64,000 nucleotides of DNA from Saprospiraceae bacterium (GTDB taxonomy: Bacteria; Bacteroidota; Bacteroidia; Chitinophagales; Saprospiraceae): assembly GCA_020627535.1 (NCBI GenBank), contig JAHDGU010000003.1, forward strand, positions 246,356-310,355. Reading direction: 5' to 3'. A model generated the notes under the pieces. The model was not told the origin of the DNA, did not search any database, and saw only the letters and a list, made by a program, of their open reading frames with translations. The translations under genes and the position numbers were made by a program. This document shows, one piece after another, positions 1 to 9,685 of the stretch (positions within the stretch are counted from its first letter, which is position 1; each line of letters opens with the position of its first letter).

Positions 1-1876
1 AAGTCGATGACTGCGTAGAGCTCATCTCCGTGTAGCTTTGAGATGACGGCGACTCCGTGGATGAGGCGATTTTTTCGATTTCACTGGTATAGCTTGTCGC
101 ACTTGTGTTGGTGCTTTCATTGCTAGAGGACGCAACCGCACTTCCCATGTTGTAGCTGGTCGTATTACCGTAGCTGTAGTCTGAGTCAGTGTCACGCATG
201 AGGACCACTGTCTTCTTCCCATCGCTATTGACATATCCATCAGCGATGCGGACAATCGCCTTGAGATACCCATCAGCCTTGATACTTACTTTACAGTCTA
301 TATCTGTGTTGAGCATGGCCTTTCCATATTCATTGGTCTTGGTGGTCGGGCTGCCGCAAGCTGTGAGATCTACTACAGCATCTTTGATCCTATTTCCTGT
401 ATGGTCCTGCACGATCAGTGTGATCTCCTTATCTAGCGCTTTGACCAATGAAGACTGCATATTCGTGCTTGGTGCAGTTCTGGTGCTCGTAGTTGCACTT
501 GTCGTAGTTGTCACTGACTCGCGACTAGGGAGTTCAGAACTATATTCTGGCTTTGTGGTCACTTGAGATTTTGACTCCACCGCTTGATGCACGATGGGCT
601 TCTCTGTGATGATCCGCTCTTGGCTGATGTGTCCAGGTCCAAAGAAATAGAGATCTTCATCGCCATAGCCACCTTCACGATTGGATACAAATACAATATC
701 CTCATTGCTCAGTTTGACATAGTCGTAGTCATCAAGGCTACTGTTGATTGGTGCCCCAAGGTTCTGCACATTGGACCACTGCTCACCTCGCAGCTCGGCA
801 CTGAATAAATCTTGTCCACCCAGACCTACATGCCAGTCTGAGGCGAAGATCAGCTTCGATCCATCAAGGTAAGGAGTGACCTCATCTCCTGCTGTATTGA
901 TCGCTGGACCAAGATTGATCGGCGTGGACCAAAGCGCTCCTTCTCTGACGGACTTATAGAGATCATATCCACCATAGCCTCCGGGACGATTGGAAGCGAA
1001 ATATAGAGTAGACCCATCTTCAGTGATATACGGGTAGTTATTGGAATATTCACTGCTATTGTGTAAGAATGCTCTGACATCAACCCAGTCTCCATTGCTG
1101 TTGACACGTGCTTGATAAAGACCTACACCGAGTTCGGTGCCATCGATCTGACGGTTACCATCTAGGTACACATTCTTTGCAAAGATTACGGTCGATGCAT
1201 TTTCAGCGATGCTAAATGGAGAGCTATGAAGTGGAAAAGCTCTTGTGACTCCAGGAGTAGAAGGCTGATCGGCAGTCACTACAGAGCCTAGTCCGATCAC
1301 AAAGTGATTAGAAGACTCCGCGCTATTGGCCAGATTTTTTGCCGTCTGATCAGACCACTTGATATCTTTTCTGAAACTTGAAAAATAAAGCTTGTCTCGG
1401 TAGACCTCTGGTGCAAAGTCAGCATTCCCACTATTGGATCGGAGGGCAACAGCTTCCTTACCTTGCGCATCTTGAAGAGTGGCCAATTTTTCACAAACCA
1501 AAAAGTGATGACTACCGATATAGGATAGTTCATTGTCTACGAGAGCATAGATTTTCTTTGCATCTGTGTATCGCTCTTGCGCCTTGAGGCTGTGGCCATA
1601 AGCCAACAGCTGCTCATCTGATAGCTTCGTGAGGCTATGAGCCTTGCTAAACCACTTGATGGCTTCAAAGTGCTCGTTGATTCCTTGATAGCTCTTTGCT
1701 AACATGATCATTGCCTCTGTATCTGAGGTCTGCCTCTGAAGGATCTCGAGATATCCAGGAATCGCAAGATCATAAGCTTTGAGCTCGTACTGTTTGTTGA
1801 CGCGCTGCATACTCATCTGAGCAGTGGCGCTGAATAGGCATAGGGATGCCAAAATCGTTGTGATTACCTTAGTCAT
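1..1876 (-). CDS. PorE-like TPR/PD40 outer-membrane-associated protein, 3' end outside window
   Basis: About 625 codons are visible and the frame is still open at the window edge. The start is ATG at 1876. Residues 1-20 form a signal peptide ending in SATAQ. A TPR-like region follows (about 25-115), then WD40-like PD40 repeats with SNRPGGYGGYDLY near residue 292, a similar repeat near 345 and SNREGGYGDEDLY near 399. After a Ser/Thr-rich linker, a carboxypeptidase-regulatory-like fold lies near 490-545, followed by another Ser/Thr-rich stretch. This order is that of PorE/OmpA-family proteins of Bacteroidota, which link T9SS or peptidoglycan to the outer membrane. The expected OmpA domain would lie outside the window. 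The exact paralogue cannot be decided. Confidence 0.85.
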   Translation of the reverse strand, partial: MTKVITTILASLCLFSATAQMSMQRVNKQYELKAYDLAIPGYLEILQRQTSDTEAMIMLAKSYQGINEHFEAIKWFSKAHSLTKLSDEQLLAYGHSLKAQERYTDAKKIYALVDNELSYIGSHHFLVCEKLATLQDAQGKEAVALRSNSGNADFAPEVYRDKLYFSSFRKDIKWSDQTAKNLANSAESSNHFVIGLGSVVTADQPSTPGVTRAFPLHSSPFSIAENASTVIFAKNVYLDGNRQIDGTELGVGLYQARVNSNGDWVDVRAFLHNSSEYSNNYPYITEDGSTLYFASNRPGGYGGYDLYKSVREGALWSTPINLGPAINTAGDEVTPYLDGSKLIFASDWHVGLGGQDLFSAELRGEQWSNVQNLGAPINSSLDDYDYVKLSNEDIVFVSNREGGYGDEDLYFFGPGHISQERIITEKPIVHQAVESKSQVTTKPEYSSELPSRESVTTTTSATTSTRTAPSTNMQSSLVKALDKEITLIVQDHTGNRIKDAVVDLTACGSPTTKTNEYGKAMLNTDIDCKVSIKADGYLKAIVRIADGYVNSDGKKTVVLMRDTDSDYSYGNTTSYNMGSAVASSSNESTNTSATSYTSEIEKIASSTESPSSQSYTEMSSTQSST

Positions 1877-1905
1877 TGTATCAGTGCTTTATATATTAGA
1901 CCAAA

Positions 1906-1913
1906 CAAATATA
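1906..1913 (-). promoter_or_regulatory. predicted -7 box for the PorE-like gene
   Basis: On the minus strand the box reads TATATTTG, a match to the Bacteroidota sigma consensus TAnnTTTG, about 30 bases before the ATG at 1876. No convincing -33 TTG was found. Confidence 0.4.
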
Positions 1914-2053
1914 TGAAAGTCACTGCTTTAGTGTGGTATACAGATTACATTTTTTTATAATATGTATATATCCTGGTAGATCATACATGAAAAACAAGCC
2001 AACAGAAGTGCAATACTGATGGAAACTGGCCAACAAATAGTCTTGAGTTCGAT

Positions 2054-3019
2054 CTAGCTAGATCTTCTGCCCAAGAGCCACACAAGTCCAGCACCTAGCA
2101 CCATGCAACCCATCACAGCCGGTGTACTGATACCTGTCAAGAAGTAGTCACCTGGAGTCACGAGTTGCTCTTGAAGAATCTTGTAGTCTTCGAGTTGGGC
2201 ATGAGAGATACCATCAGGGACGTTGATAGCTTCTCCGTCATCCGTCATGAGAGACAGCGGATTTCGCCACGGCCATATCTTGTAAAGCGATCCGATGATA
2301 AACCCTGTCATGAGAGCAAGTAGCTCATCTTCGTATTTGGCGTAAGCCCATGATATGACGCGAGAAAATAGTATCAAGCCGATGAGGCAGCCAAGAGCAA
2401 AGACTATGACTACCTGCAAATAGGCCATCTGAAAATCCTCAAGAAGACCTCTCACTGAGCCCAAAACAGTCGTGTACATACCGAGTATGAGCAACATAAA
2501 ACTTCCTGATACACCCGGTAAGATCAAGGCAGATATCGCAATGGCCCCACAAGCAAAGATGTAGATGAGGTTTTCGCTACCGCTGACTGGACTCATGCGA
2601 CAAATCAATAGCGCTATGGCTATGCCGACAAGAAGCAACACGAGCTTCAAGAGATTCCATGACTTGATCGTCCTAGCAATGTAAATGGCTGACGCCAAAA
2701 TGAGACCAAAGAAGAATCCCCAGAGATATTCAGGATAGACTTTGAGCAGTTCTGTAATGGTGAAGATGCTTACACCTATGCCTATGACCATACCTATGAG
2801 CAAGGAGGCCAGAAATCCACCATCAATTTTTTCCCAAAGTTCTTTTAGGCGAAAGCCCAAAAGCAACCTTACTGCCTCAAAGTCAAATGCCTTGATCGCA
2901 GCGATAAGTCTCTCATAAATACCTGTGATGAAGGCTATGGTCCCTCCAGACACACCAGGAATGGCTTCTGCGACGCCCATGGCAGCTCCTTTGAGAGCTG
3001 TCGCTATACTCATACTCAT
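2054..3019 (-). CDS. DUF368 membrane protein, PopT-like undecaprenyl-phosphate translocase
   Basis: The 321-residue polytopic membrane protein has the DUF368 signature near the N-terminus (GVAEAIPGVSGGTIAFITGIY) and a second conserved LPGVSGSFMLLILG segment near residue 165, with about eight hydrophobic segments. DUF368 proteins (PopT) are reported to return undecaprenyl phosphate across the cytoplasmic membrane for reuse in envelope synthesis. The gene is the last of a leftward cluster that also contains uppP, which makes the same carrier. The family call is firm; the transport role here is inferred from the family. A perfect palindrome GATCTAGCTAGATC overlaps the stop codon at 2051-2064. 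Confidence 0.88.
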   Translation of the reverse strand: MSMSIATALKGAAMGVAEAIPGVSGGTIAFITGIYERLIAAIKAFDFEAVRLLLGFRLKELWEKIDGGFLASLLIGMVIGIGVSIFTITELLKVYPEYLWGFFFGLILASAIYIARTIKSWNLLKLVLLLVGIAIALLICRMSPVSGSENLIYIFACGAIAISALILPGVSGSFMLLILGMYTTVLGSVRGLLEDFQMAYLQVVIVFALGCLIGLILFSRVISWAYAKYEDELLALMTGFIIGSLYKIWPWRNPLSLMTDDGEAINVPDGISHAQLEDYKILQEQLVTPGDYFLTGISTPAVMGCMVLGAGLVWLLGRRSS

Positions 3020-3042
3020 ATCACAAAGCTAGTGTAAGCACG

Positions 3043-4251
3043 TCATTGATCATGAGCCCTACCCTTGCTGTCGCCTTGACGAAACTCCTTGGTCAATGCT
3101 TCTGCCTGGGCCTTGAGGCCACTGAGATCAAGATCCGCGTCCAAGACAGGCTGCCCAGCATCTACCCATGCACTGAACCACACACTACCGATGGACTGCA
3201 CACTCTCTGTCATGCGCTTTTCCACCATGCCTTTCATTGCATCGCTGTAGGCAATCGTGAAAGCTTCACACTGTGTGCGAATGACCTGATCGAGACGATT
3301 CACATAGCAATAGATCTGATCCTCTGACAGAGATGCTCGCACCCTCTTCTCGATAAGCAATACGCTATCCACCAAGCTGTGGCTCGTGAGCACTATATCC
3401 CAGAAGTACTCCTTGGGATCTTCGATATACTCTGCTTTACCGACAAAGAAGTCATACTCCTCTGCGGCGAGCAGTTCGGGGATGCGAGACTCCCAGAAGG
3501 CATGTATACCGATCTGATTGCTCATAGCTCCATTGTAGTTTTCTGTCGTGTGCAGCGGTACGTGTGCATCGCCGACGTAGTGCCCCATGTCAGCAGATAG
3601 CTGCAATATCAATTCACGATCCTGTATCTCAAAGGCTCGGACGAGTCGCTTATAGTAGCTCAGAAGGTGATACGGCAAGATGCCATATTCACTGAAATGA
3701 TCTACGACCATCAGCTGATCAAATTCTACGCCTGCCAAAAACTGCGTTGAATCAGCCTGCCAGACCCAATCTTCTTCATAGTATTTCGGCATGACCTCAC
3801 GATAGAAAAAGCGCTCATATTCATCGACCCGAGCACTAAAGGTGCTCATCCCTGAGGTCCAAGTCAAGATCGAATCTAGCACTACTCGATCTTTCCATGC
3901 ATAGCTCACGGTATCGCTGCCAGTGATGAGGACAAGATCTGAAAACTTGGCGATGGCTCTAGGGAATTCCCTTGGCACATTGTCAAAAGGGTAAGTCCCC
4001 CAATGATCGATATCTATATAGTGGCGAATCGCCTCATATTTGGTTGCATAGCGCCGCTTGTCAGGATCCACTGCATGCTCTGAGACGTAGCCGATATGCT
4101 TCTTATAAAACCCAATCAACTCTGGCGGCAAGGTAAAGACTGCATAGCGATTGATCTCGCGATGCCCATAAAATCCCCAGTCCTCCACAACGGCAAATCC
4201 CAGACAGGAGAGAAATATACCAATGGCCAGAACGCGAATGATGTTCTTCAT
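3043..4251 (-). CDS. secreted zinc-dependent phospholipase C / S1-P1 nuclease-like hydrolase
   Basis: The 402-residue protein has a hydrophobic signal segment (about 1-20) followed by W25-G and H30, the N-terminal metal-ligand pattern of the S1/P1 nuclease and phospholipase C superfamily. Further ligands are suggested by the motif HYVGDAHVPLH near residues 222-232 and by HYIDIDHWG near 80-90. Such enzymes use three zinc ions to cut phosphodiester bonds in nucleic acids or phospholipids outside the cytoplasm. The start codon overlaps the stop of the TfoX-like gene by four bases (ATGA), so the two are probably co-translated. Which substrate is used cannot be told. Confidence 0.8.
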   Translation of the reverse strand: MKNIIRVLAIGIFLSCLGFAVVEDWGFYGHREINRYAVFTLPPELIGFYKKHIGYVSEHAVDPDKRRYATKYEAIRHYIDIDHWGTYPFDNVPREFPRAIAKFSDLVLITGSDTVSYAWKDRVVLDSILTWTSGMSTFSARVDEYERFFYREVMPKYYEEDWVWQADSTQFLAGVEFDQLMVVDHFSEYGILPYHLLSYYKRLVRAFEIQDRELILQLSADMGHYVGDAHVPLHTTENYNGAMSNQIGIHAFWESRIPELLAAEEYDFFVGKAEYIEDPKEYFWDIVLTSHSLVDSVLLIEKRVRASLSEDQIYCYVNRLDQVIRTQCEAFTIAYSDAMKGMVEKRMTESVQSIGSVWFSAWVDAGQPVLDADLDLSGLKAQAEALTKEFRQGDSKGRAHDQ

Positions 4252-4589
4252 TTTTTTCTGGACGATTTTGCCTGTGGATTGAATATCAGACAGGCGTTGA
4301 CCATGTTTTCAAGTTGCTCATCTTGATCATAGGCAATTTCATGAGCAAAGGCATATCCTTTCATGATCCTCCCAGCATTGTACATCTGCTCTACACCTTC
4401 GAGCTCGACAAATCTATCGATGGCACTCGGCCCGACACGGAGCATGAGTCCCTCCCTAAAAGTGCCAAGTAGCATTTTTTCATCTACCATAAAACAGTAG
4501 CCACCAAACATCTTCTTCTCGCTCCACTCAACCTGGCGAAGCAGAAGAATATCTCGTAGTCTATCGAGTAAAATCGGATCTGTAGGCAT
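4248..4589 (-). CDS. TfoX N-terminal domain protein
   Basis: The 113-residue protein consists only of a TfoX-N domain. It has the family pattern of a Glu/Lys-rich start, MFGGYCFMVDEKMLLG near residues 27-42, LMLRVGP near 49 and a GYAF turn near 77. In Gammaproteobacteria TfoX/Sxy regulates competence, but single-domain proteins of this type are widespread and their role is unknown. The C-terminus is basic (KSSRKK). It overlaps the downstream hydrolase gene by four bases and lies 33 bases after the DUF4340 gene, within the leftward gld cluster. Confidence 0.85.
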   Translation of the reverse strand: MPTDPILLDRLRDILLLRQVEWSEKKMFGGYCFMVDEKMLLGTFREGLMLRVGPSAIDRFVELEGVEQMYNAGRIMKGYAFAHEIAYDQDEQLENMVNACLIFNPQAKSSRKK

Positions 4590-4622
4590 ATCTCATAGCG
4601 AATTTAGCCCTTATGACTCAGA

Positions 4623-5594
4623 TCACTCCATCCAGTGCTCGTAGCTTAAGAAGACTTTTTGAAATACGGGATGCTGGATCATCATCAGTTCACCCCAGCT
4701 ACAGTCGGCATAGTATCTTAAGACATGCACCCGATTGTTGGGGTCTGTCTGTCTGACTGGCAAAAATCTCACCTGCTCTTGTCGGCCGTCATTGGTCTCA
4801 AACTCGACGATCGCAAAGGGTAAGGTAGCCTTGATGGAATCTTGTTTGACAACATCATTCTTGAAAGCCTCGGCCACAGGAGTCACAAGATCGTTGAAGT
4901 AGACTTCAGCCTTGGAACGATTGGTCTTGATCGGTTGCTCTCGATCCAGAAATGGTGAACTCACGAAGTAGTCACCACCCTCTTTTATTAGCTCGAAGGA
5001 CTTTCCTTGCTGCTTAGGATATTCGATGGCTACTCTGGTGAGATCCTCGGCTTCCGCCAAAAAGACTCGACGATCTTTCCACTCATCACCGAGCATCAGG
5101 TAGCGATACTTGAGTCCTCCTTCCATCTGTGGCAAATGCATACAGTATGGCTGGTCAGAGCCTTCCATGATATAGTAAGTTCCTCTCTCGTCATTCGTCA
5201 TGCCGCCTACATAGTACACTCGGATCTTCTGGTCAGCTGCGTTGTAGAGTTCTACCTTGATACCATTGACAGACAGATCCTTGACGATGGAGTTGAGAGC
5301 AGCTTTGGGAGGAATAAACTTCAGCTCTACACCTGTCAAGACTTCCATAAGATTCTCGACTGCACCGGGCCTTGCAGGATACTCATTATTGTAGATCCAG
5401 CCATCTCCATCGCGCTCTAGTGTAGTGGACTCACCACTACGGTCTGCAATGAAGATCTTGTGAATACTGGAGGCGTCTTCCACGGCAAATTGGCGATCTT
5501 CCACAGATATGGACGAGCCGCTGTCCCGCTGCACGACAAAATATGCGGCAATGGCAAGTCCTAGCAAAATGATCAAGAGAATCCAATTTTTCAT
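4623..5594 (-). CDS. DUF4340 domain protein of the gld ABC cluster
   Basis: The 323-residue protein has one N-terminal membrane anchor (about 4-22) and a periplasmic domain with repeated DUF4340-like segments (for example YNAADQKIRVYYVGG near 117 and DEWKDRRVFL near 170). DUF4340 proteins commonly sit next to GldG-type ABC_transp_aux genes and are thought to act with that transporter at the membrane. Six bases separate it from gldG, so it is surely cotranscribed. The biochemical function is unknown. Confidence 0.82.
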   Translation of the reverse strand: MKNWILLIILLGLAIAAYFVVQRDSGSSISVEDRQFAVEDASSIHKIFIADRSGESTTLERDGDGWIYNNEYPARPGAVENLMEVLTGVELKFIPPKAALNSIVKDLSVNGIKVELYNAADQKIRVYYVGGMTNDERGTYYIMEGSDQPYCMHLPQMEGGLKYRYLMLGDEWKDRRVFLAEAEDLTRVAIEYPKQQGKSFELIKEGGDYFVSSPFLDREQPIKTNRSKAEVYFNDLVTPVAEAFKNDVVKQDSIKATLPFAIVEFETNDGRQEQVRFLPVRQTDPNNRVHVLRYYADCSWGELMMIQHPVFQKVFLSYEHWME

Positions 5595-5600
5595 AGACGT

Positions 5601-7301
5601 TTATTCTTTGACAGTGTATTTCTTTTTTCTCCACCAGTGATTGCCCAGTGCAAACAAGAGGAAACCGAGCAGTGGCAGGACTATATTGATCAATTGCCAC
5701 TTGACCGCTTCATTGTCAGCTTTGACACCGTCAAGGATTCTGAGCTTGAGTTCTTTCTTGCGACTATCCATCACACCCGAGTCATCGATCAGATAGTCGA
5801 TAGCATTGATCACAAAGTCTCGGTTACCTCCGAAAACGAAGTTTTCAAACTTATTGAACCCAAGAGCGCTATACTGTCTCGCATCCGAGCGGTATAGGTT
5901 CTTAGCGATGTCTCCATCAGAAACGATGATTTGCTTGGCTTTGCTGCTTCGTTCCCGATATGGGCTTCCCAGTTCGTTGAGCGTAGCCTGGAATGCCTGT
6001 GGCACACGATTCTTATATAGACTGGGAAATTCGCCCTCTATCAACCATGCAATTGTGATCTCTGATCGAGTAAATTTGCTCGGATCTGGCTGTTGGTGCG
6101 CCATATCAAATCCCAACCTCATTGGAGAGCGTTGGATGCGAGCATAGTCAGAGCTCTTGAGGAGTGGAGTTTTTTTCAGATCTGTTCCTGTGCGAACTGT
6201 GTCTATACTGCCGGCAAATAGCAGATTGATTCGGTCAAGATTATTGGCAACAGGGTGATCTGATCTTGCCCCAAGAAGTGGGTGGTAGAACCAGGGAAAG
6301 AGCTTGTAATCTGGCTTACCACCGATCTGCCCTACCTGTAATGGTATTCTTGTACACTCAATATCCAAAACGAGATCTGCATTTGGGCGAAAGCCCCACT
6401 TGAACCACAGATCATCTAGATTCAAATCGTACTCAGTCGGCACGTACACCCCATACTTACCAATGCTGTCAAGATTGACATCAGTCCTATCGATCAGCCA
6501 GAGAATGGAGCCGCCATTCATGACATATTGATCGATGAGAAATTTGTCTCTCTCGGAGAATGCACTCTTAGGTTTGGCGACGACAAGCGCAGCGATCTCT
6601 GGATCGATTTGTATCAAGCTGTCAAGGACCATTCTCGCCGTATTATAATGTCGACGAAGATCCTTTTCCAAGGCTGCTGTCTGAGCCTGTTCTAGTTCAC
6701 CATGGCCGGCCAAAAATGCAATGTTGTCCTTGGCATACTTGAGCAGATGATTGATGGTGCTGGCAAACTTGTACTCCAGTAGTGCAGCAGAATTGTTGAG
6801 TATGACTTCTTGGTCCTGACCAGGTGTCTGGCTCTCAAGTAGATTGATGACGCTCGTGCGCTCACCATAGTTGATCTGTGCATAGGGGAAAATCAGCTTC
6901 TCAGAGCTGCTCGCGCCATCGCTGACCATTAGCCTCACTGGATCAAGACCGTCCTTCTGCATCTCCGATAGTCTACCTGCTCGCTCTTCATCTGTGCCAC
7001 TAGTCGGATCGACAAACTGGTAGTGCACATTGGGATTGATCTTTCGAAGCTGCTTCATGAATTGCTCCACCTCTGTGCGCAGACGTCTAAATCCTGCTGG
7101 AAAATCTTCTCCCTCAAGGAAAATCCGTATACTCATGAAATCCTTGATCTCTGGAACGATTTCCTTCGTCTTTTCGGTCAAGGTAAAGCGCTTGTCAGAG
7201 GTGAGGTCTATCGATCCAAAAAAATAGCTCGAGAGCACATTGACCATGATCAGAATCATGGCCACCAGCAATATGCGGATATAGAGAGAGCCCTGACTCA
7301 T
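5601..7301 (-). CDS. gldG: gliding-associated ABC transporter substrate-binding-like subunit GldG
   Basis: The 566-residue protein has an N-terminal membrane segment (about 9-28), a large periplasmic GldG/ABC_transp_aux region and a C-terminal membrane segment (about 536-556) with a basic tail (WWRKKKYTVKE). Recognisable family stretches are RFTLTEKTKEI near 38, FLAGHGELE near 195 and GGSILWLIDRTDV near 258. With GldF and GldA it forms an ABC transporter that is needed for gliding in Flavobacterium johnsoniae. Its start overlaps the end of gldF by four bases. The transported substrate is not known. Confidence 0.92.
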   Translation of the reverse strand: MSQGSLYIRILLVAMILIMVNVLSSYFFGSIDLTSDKRFTLTEKTKEIVPEIKDFMSIRIFLEGEDFPAGFRRLRTEVEQFMKQLRKINPNVHYQFVDPTSGTDEERAGRLSEMQKDGLDPVRLMVSDGASSSEKLIFPYAQINYGERTSVINLLESQTPGQDQEVILNNSAALLEYKFASTINHLLKYAKDNIAFLAGHGELEQAQTAALEKDLRRHYNTARMVLDSLIQIDPEIAALVVAKPKSAFSERDKFLIDQYVMNGGSILWLIDRTDVNLDSIGKYGVYVPTEYDLNLDDLWFKWGFRPNADLVLDIECTRIPLQVGQIGGKPDYKLFPWFYHPLLGARSDHPVANNLDRINLLFAGSIDTVRTGTDLKKTPLLKSSDYARIQRSPMRLGFDMAHQQPDPSKFTRSEITIAWLIEGEFPSLYKNRVPQAFQATLNELGSPYRERSSKAKQIIVSDGDIAKNLYRSDARQYSALGFNKFENFVFGGNRDFVINAIDYLIDDSGVMDSRKKELKLRILDGVKADNEAVKWQLINIVLPLLGFLLFALGNHWWRKKKYTVKE

Positions 7302-8038
7302 ATCGCTCTAGCTTTTCTCAGATGAAGCATCTCTTTGCAGAGGAATAAAAAGAACCCGATCAAGCTGAAGAAGTATATCAAATCACGAGAATCTATCAAG
7401 CCTCTGCTCATAGATCGATAGTGCTGATCGATACCGATACCTTCTATGACAAGGTCCAACTTCCCGAAGAAGATCGGCAACTTGCTGATGTACAAAAACG
7501 CTGAGTAAAATAGGAAACAGCAAAGTGTACCCAGTATAAAGGATACGATTTGATTCTTGCTCAAGGTCGACGCCCAGCATCCGATCGCTACAAAGGCTGC
7601 GCTCAAGCATACCAGTCCGATATATGAACCTGCAATAGCTCCAAAGTCAATGTTTCCTACAGGACTGGCTAGTCGATAAATGCTCCATAGATAGATCAGG
7701 GTCGGCAGTAAGGCGATCAAAACAAGGGTGAAACACGCAAAAAACTTGCCCATCACGATATTCCACTCCGTGAGTGGCTTGGTCGAGAGCCACTCGATCG
7801 TACCACTCTGCATCTCCTCAGAGAAAACCCGCATAGTGATGGCCGGGATCAAAAACATGAAGATGAAAGGAGCAATATTGAAGAGCTGGTCCAGACCAGC
7901 ATATTTGTATACAAGGATACTCGTGTCTCTGAATACCCAAAGAAATAGCCCCATGATCACTACGAAGACTGAGATGACTAAGATCCCAATCACGCTGCCA
8001 AAGAAGCTCGATATTTCTTTTCGAAAAACTGAGATCAT
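7298..8038 (-). CDS. gldF: gliding-associated ABC transporter permease GldF
   Basis: I place the start at ATG 8038, giving 246 residues beginning MISVFRKEISSFFG. A longer in-frame ATG at 8128 would run 90 bases into gldA and adds residues that do not look like the family. About six membrane segments are present, and MRVFSEEMQSGTIEWLSTKPL near 68-88 is the typical ABC-2 permease loop. The chosen ATG overlaps the gldA stop (ATGA), and the gene's end overlaps gldG by four bases, so A-F-G are translationally coupled. Confidence 0.92.
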   Translation of the reverse strand: MISVFRKEISSFFGSVIGILVISVFVVIMGLFLWVFRDTSILVYKYAGLDQLFNIAPFIFMFLIPAITMRVFSEEMQSGTIEWLSTKPLTEWNIVMGKFFACFTLVLIALLPTLIYLWSIYRLASPVGNIDFGAIAGSYIGLVCLSAAFVAIGCWASTLSKNQIVSFILGTLCCFLFYSAFLYISKLPIFFGKLDLVIEGIGIDQHYRSMSRGLIDSRDLIYFFSLIGFFLFLCKEMLHLRKARAI

Positions 8039-8949
8039 GAGCCGGGTTGTGTGAGTGATTGAAAGACATCTTCGACAGAAGTCTCTTGTTTGTGCAGTCT
8101 CTCGAGCACAATATTTCGACTCATGCAATACTTGAAAATATCTTTGCCATCTATCTGATTCTTAGGAAAGTAGGCTATATGACCTCCCGCGCTAGATGAG
8201 ACAATACGATCGCAATTTGGCATACGCGACAATATCTCAAGCTCTCCGTCTGTGAGAGAGCCTAAATCATAGCAGTCTTGCTCTTTGACCAAATTGGGGA
8301 GTTCGTCGATGGACTCATCTGCAACAAGTTTGCCCTTATTGATAATCACCACACGATCACATAGCGCCTGCACCTCTTGCATGATATGACTTGAAAACAA
8401 TACCGTCTTCTCCTTGCCTATATCCTTGATCAATTGTCTGATCTCAACAAGCTGATTGGGGTCAAGCCCAGATGTCGGCTCATCCAATATCAACACTTGA
8501 GGATCATGCAACATCGCCTGGGCCAATCCTACCCTTTGTCGATATCCCTTGGACAGCTGACCTATGCGCTTATTTTGTTCTGGTCCAAGACCAGTGCGCT
8601 CCATGATTTGCTCAACTCTTGATTTTGGCTGAGAAAGCTGATGCACCTTTGCGGCGATCTGAAGGTATTCACGGATGTACATCTCTTTGTAGAGAGGATT
8701 ATGCTCTGGCAGGTAGCCTACTGACCGTCGAACATCGAGAGAGTTTTCTTTGATATCATATCCATTCACTCGTGCCGTCCCACTTGTAGGCTCGAGGAAA
8801 CAAGTGAGCATCTTCATGGTAGTGCTCTTGCCAGCGCCATTGGGTCCTAAGAAGCCGATAATTTCGCCCTGAGCCACTTCTAGATCAATATGATCCACGG
8901 CCCACTGGGTACCAAATTGCTTACTAAGTGATGAAATACTGATCGACAT
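8035..8949 (-). CDS. gldA: gliding-associated ABC transporter ATPase GldA
   Basis: The 304-residue ATP-binding subunit has Walker A GPNGAGKST at residues 35-43, the ABC signature LSKGYRQRVGLAQAML near 135, Walker B VLILDEPTSGLD following it and a conserved switch His in SSHIMQEV. The roughly 75-residue C-terminal extension fits GldA and the related bacitracin-type exporters. It powers the GldFG membrane part. Its start is 31 bases beyond truB in the same direction. Confidence 0.93.
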   Translation of the reverse strand: MSISISSLSKQFGTQWAVDHIDLEVAQGEIIGFLGPNGAGKSTTMKMLTCFLEPTSGTARVNGYDIKENSLDVRRSVGYLPEHNPLYKEMYIREYLQIAAKVHQLSQPKSRVEQIMERTGLGPEQNKRIGQLSKGYRQRVGLAQAMLHDPQVLILDEPTSGLDPNQLVEIRQLIKDIGKEKTVLFSSHIMQEVQALCDRVVIINKGKLVADESIDELPNLVKEQDCYDLGSLTDGELEILSRMPNCDRIVSSSAGGHIAYFPKNQIDGKDIFKYCMSRNIVLERLHKQETSVEDVFQSLTQPGS

Positions 8950-8980
8950 GCTGACAGAAGTACGTGCAAAGAACGATTAA

Positions 8981-9685
8981 CTAGGCCGATTTGTTGGTAC
9001 GCTGATCGTGGATGATTGTCAACCACTCATCCACACTCTTCGCATCTGATAGTTGATACTCTCCTATGGACGTCCTGCGCAAACTCCACAGATAAGCCCC
9101 AGTGCCTAGTTTTTCTCCAAGATCATGTGCAAGGCTGCGGATGTATGTGCCTTTGGAGCATTGACATGCAAATGCACTGATCCCCTCAGCATAATCTTGA
9201 ATATCAAATGCATCCAAGCGGATCGGTCGTGGATCCAGCTTCAACTCGCCCTTGGCACGTGCTACCTTGTAGGCGGGCTTGCCATCCTTTTTGATCGCAC
9301 TGTATATGGGAGGTACTTGGAGGCTTTCGCCCAAAAAGCTCATGGCACAAATTCGTATTTTCTCCAAGCTTAGTTGTCCGACATTTCTGTGATCTTCTTC
9401 TGGTAGTTCAGCGTCGTAGCTGGGTGTAGTTGCTCCAAACTTGATATGACCATCATAGCCTTTGTCTAGTCCCTGTAGATCATGCAGCTTCTTGGTAAAG
9501 GGACCTGTCGCCAAGATCAGTAGCCCCGTCGCGAGTGGGTCGAGTGTTCCACTATGCCCGATTTTAAACTTCTTGACGCCATACAGAGATCTCAGAGCCC
9601 CACGCAGTTTATTACAGACATCAAATGATGTCCAGCCCTTTGGCTTGTCAACAAGTAAGATTGCACCAGATTGGAAGTCAATCAT
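8981..9685 (-). CDS. truB: tRNA pseudouridine-55 synthase TruB
   Basis: The enzyme isomerises uridine 55 of the T-loop in tRNAs. The start is taken as ATG 9685 (234 residues, MIDFQSGAILLVDKPKGWTS). The upstream in-frame ATG at 9790 only adds sequence that overlaps uppP. The catalytic Asp lies in GHSGTLDPLATGLL (D49). The conserved YxAxK-like and KGTYIRSLAHDLG segments (about 190) are present. The start overlaps the uppP stop by four bases. The protein is at the short end of the family and has no PUA domain. Confidence 0.95.
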   Translation of the reverse strand: MIDFQSGAILLVDKPKGWTSFDVCNKLRGALRSLYGVKKFKIGHSGTLDPLATGLLILATGPFTKKLHDLQGLDKGYDGHIKFGATTPSYDAELPEEDHRNVGQLSLEKIRICAMSFLGESLQVPPIYSAIKKDGKPAYKVARAKGELKLDPRPIRLDAFDIQDYAEGISAFACQCSKGTYIRSLAHDLGEKLGTGAYLWSLRRTSIGEYQLSDAKSVDEWLTIIHDQRTNKSA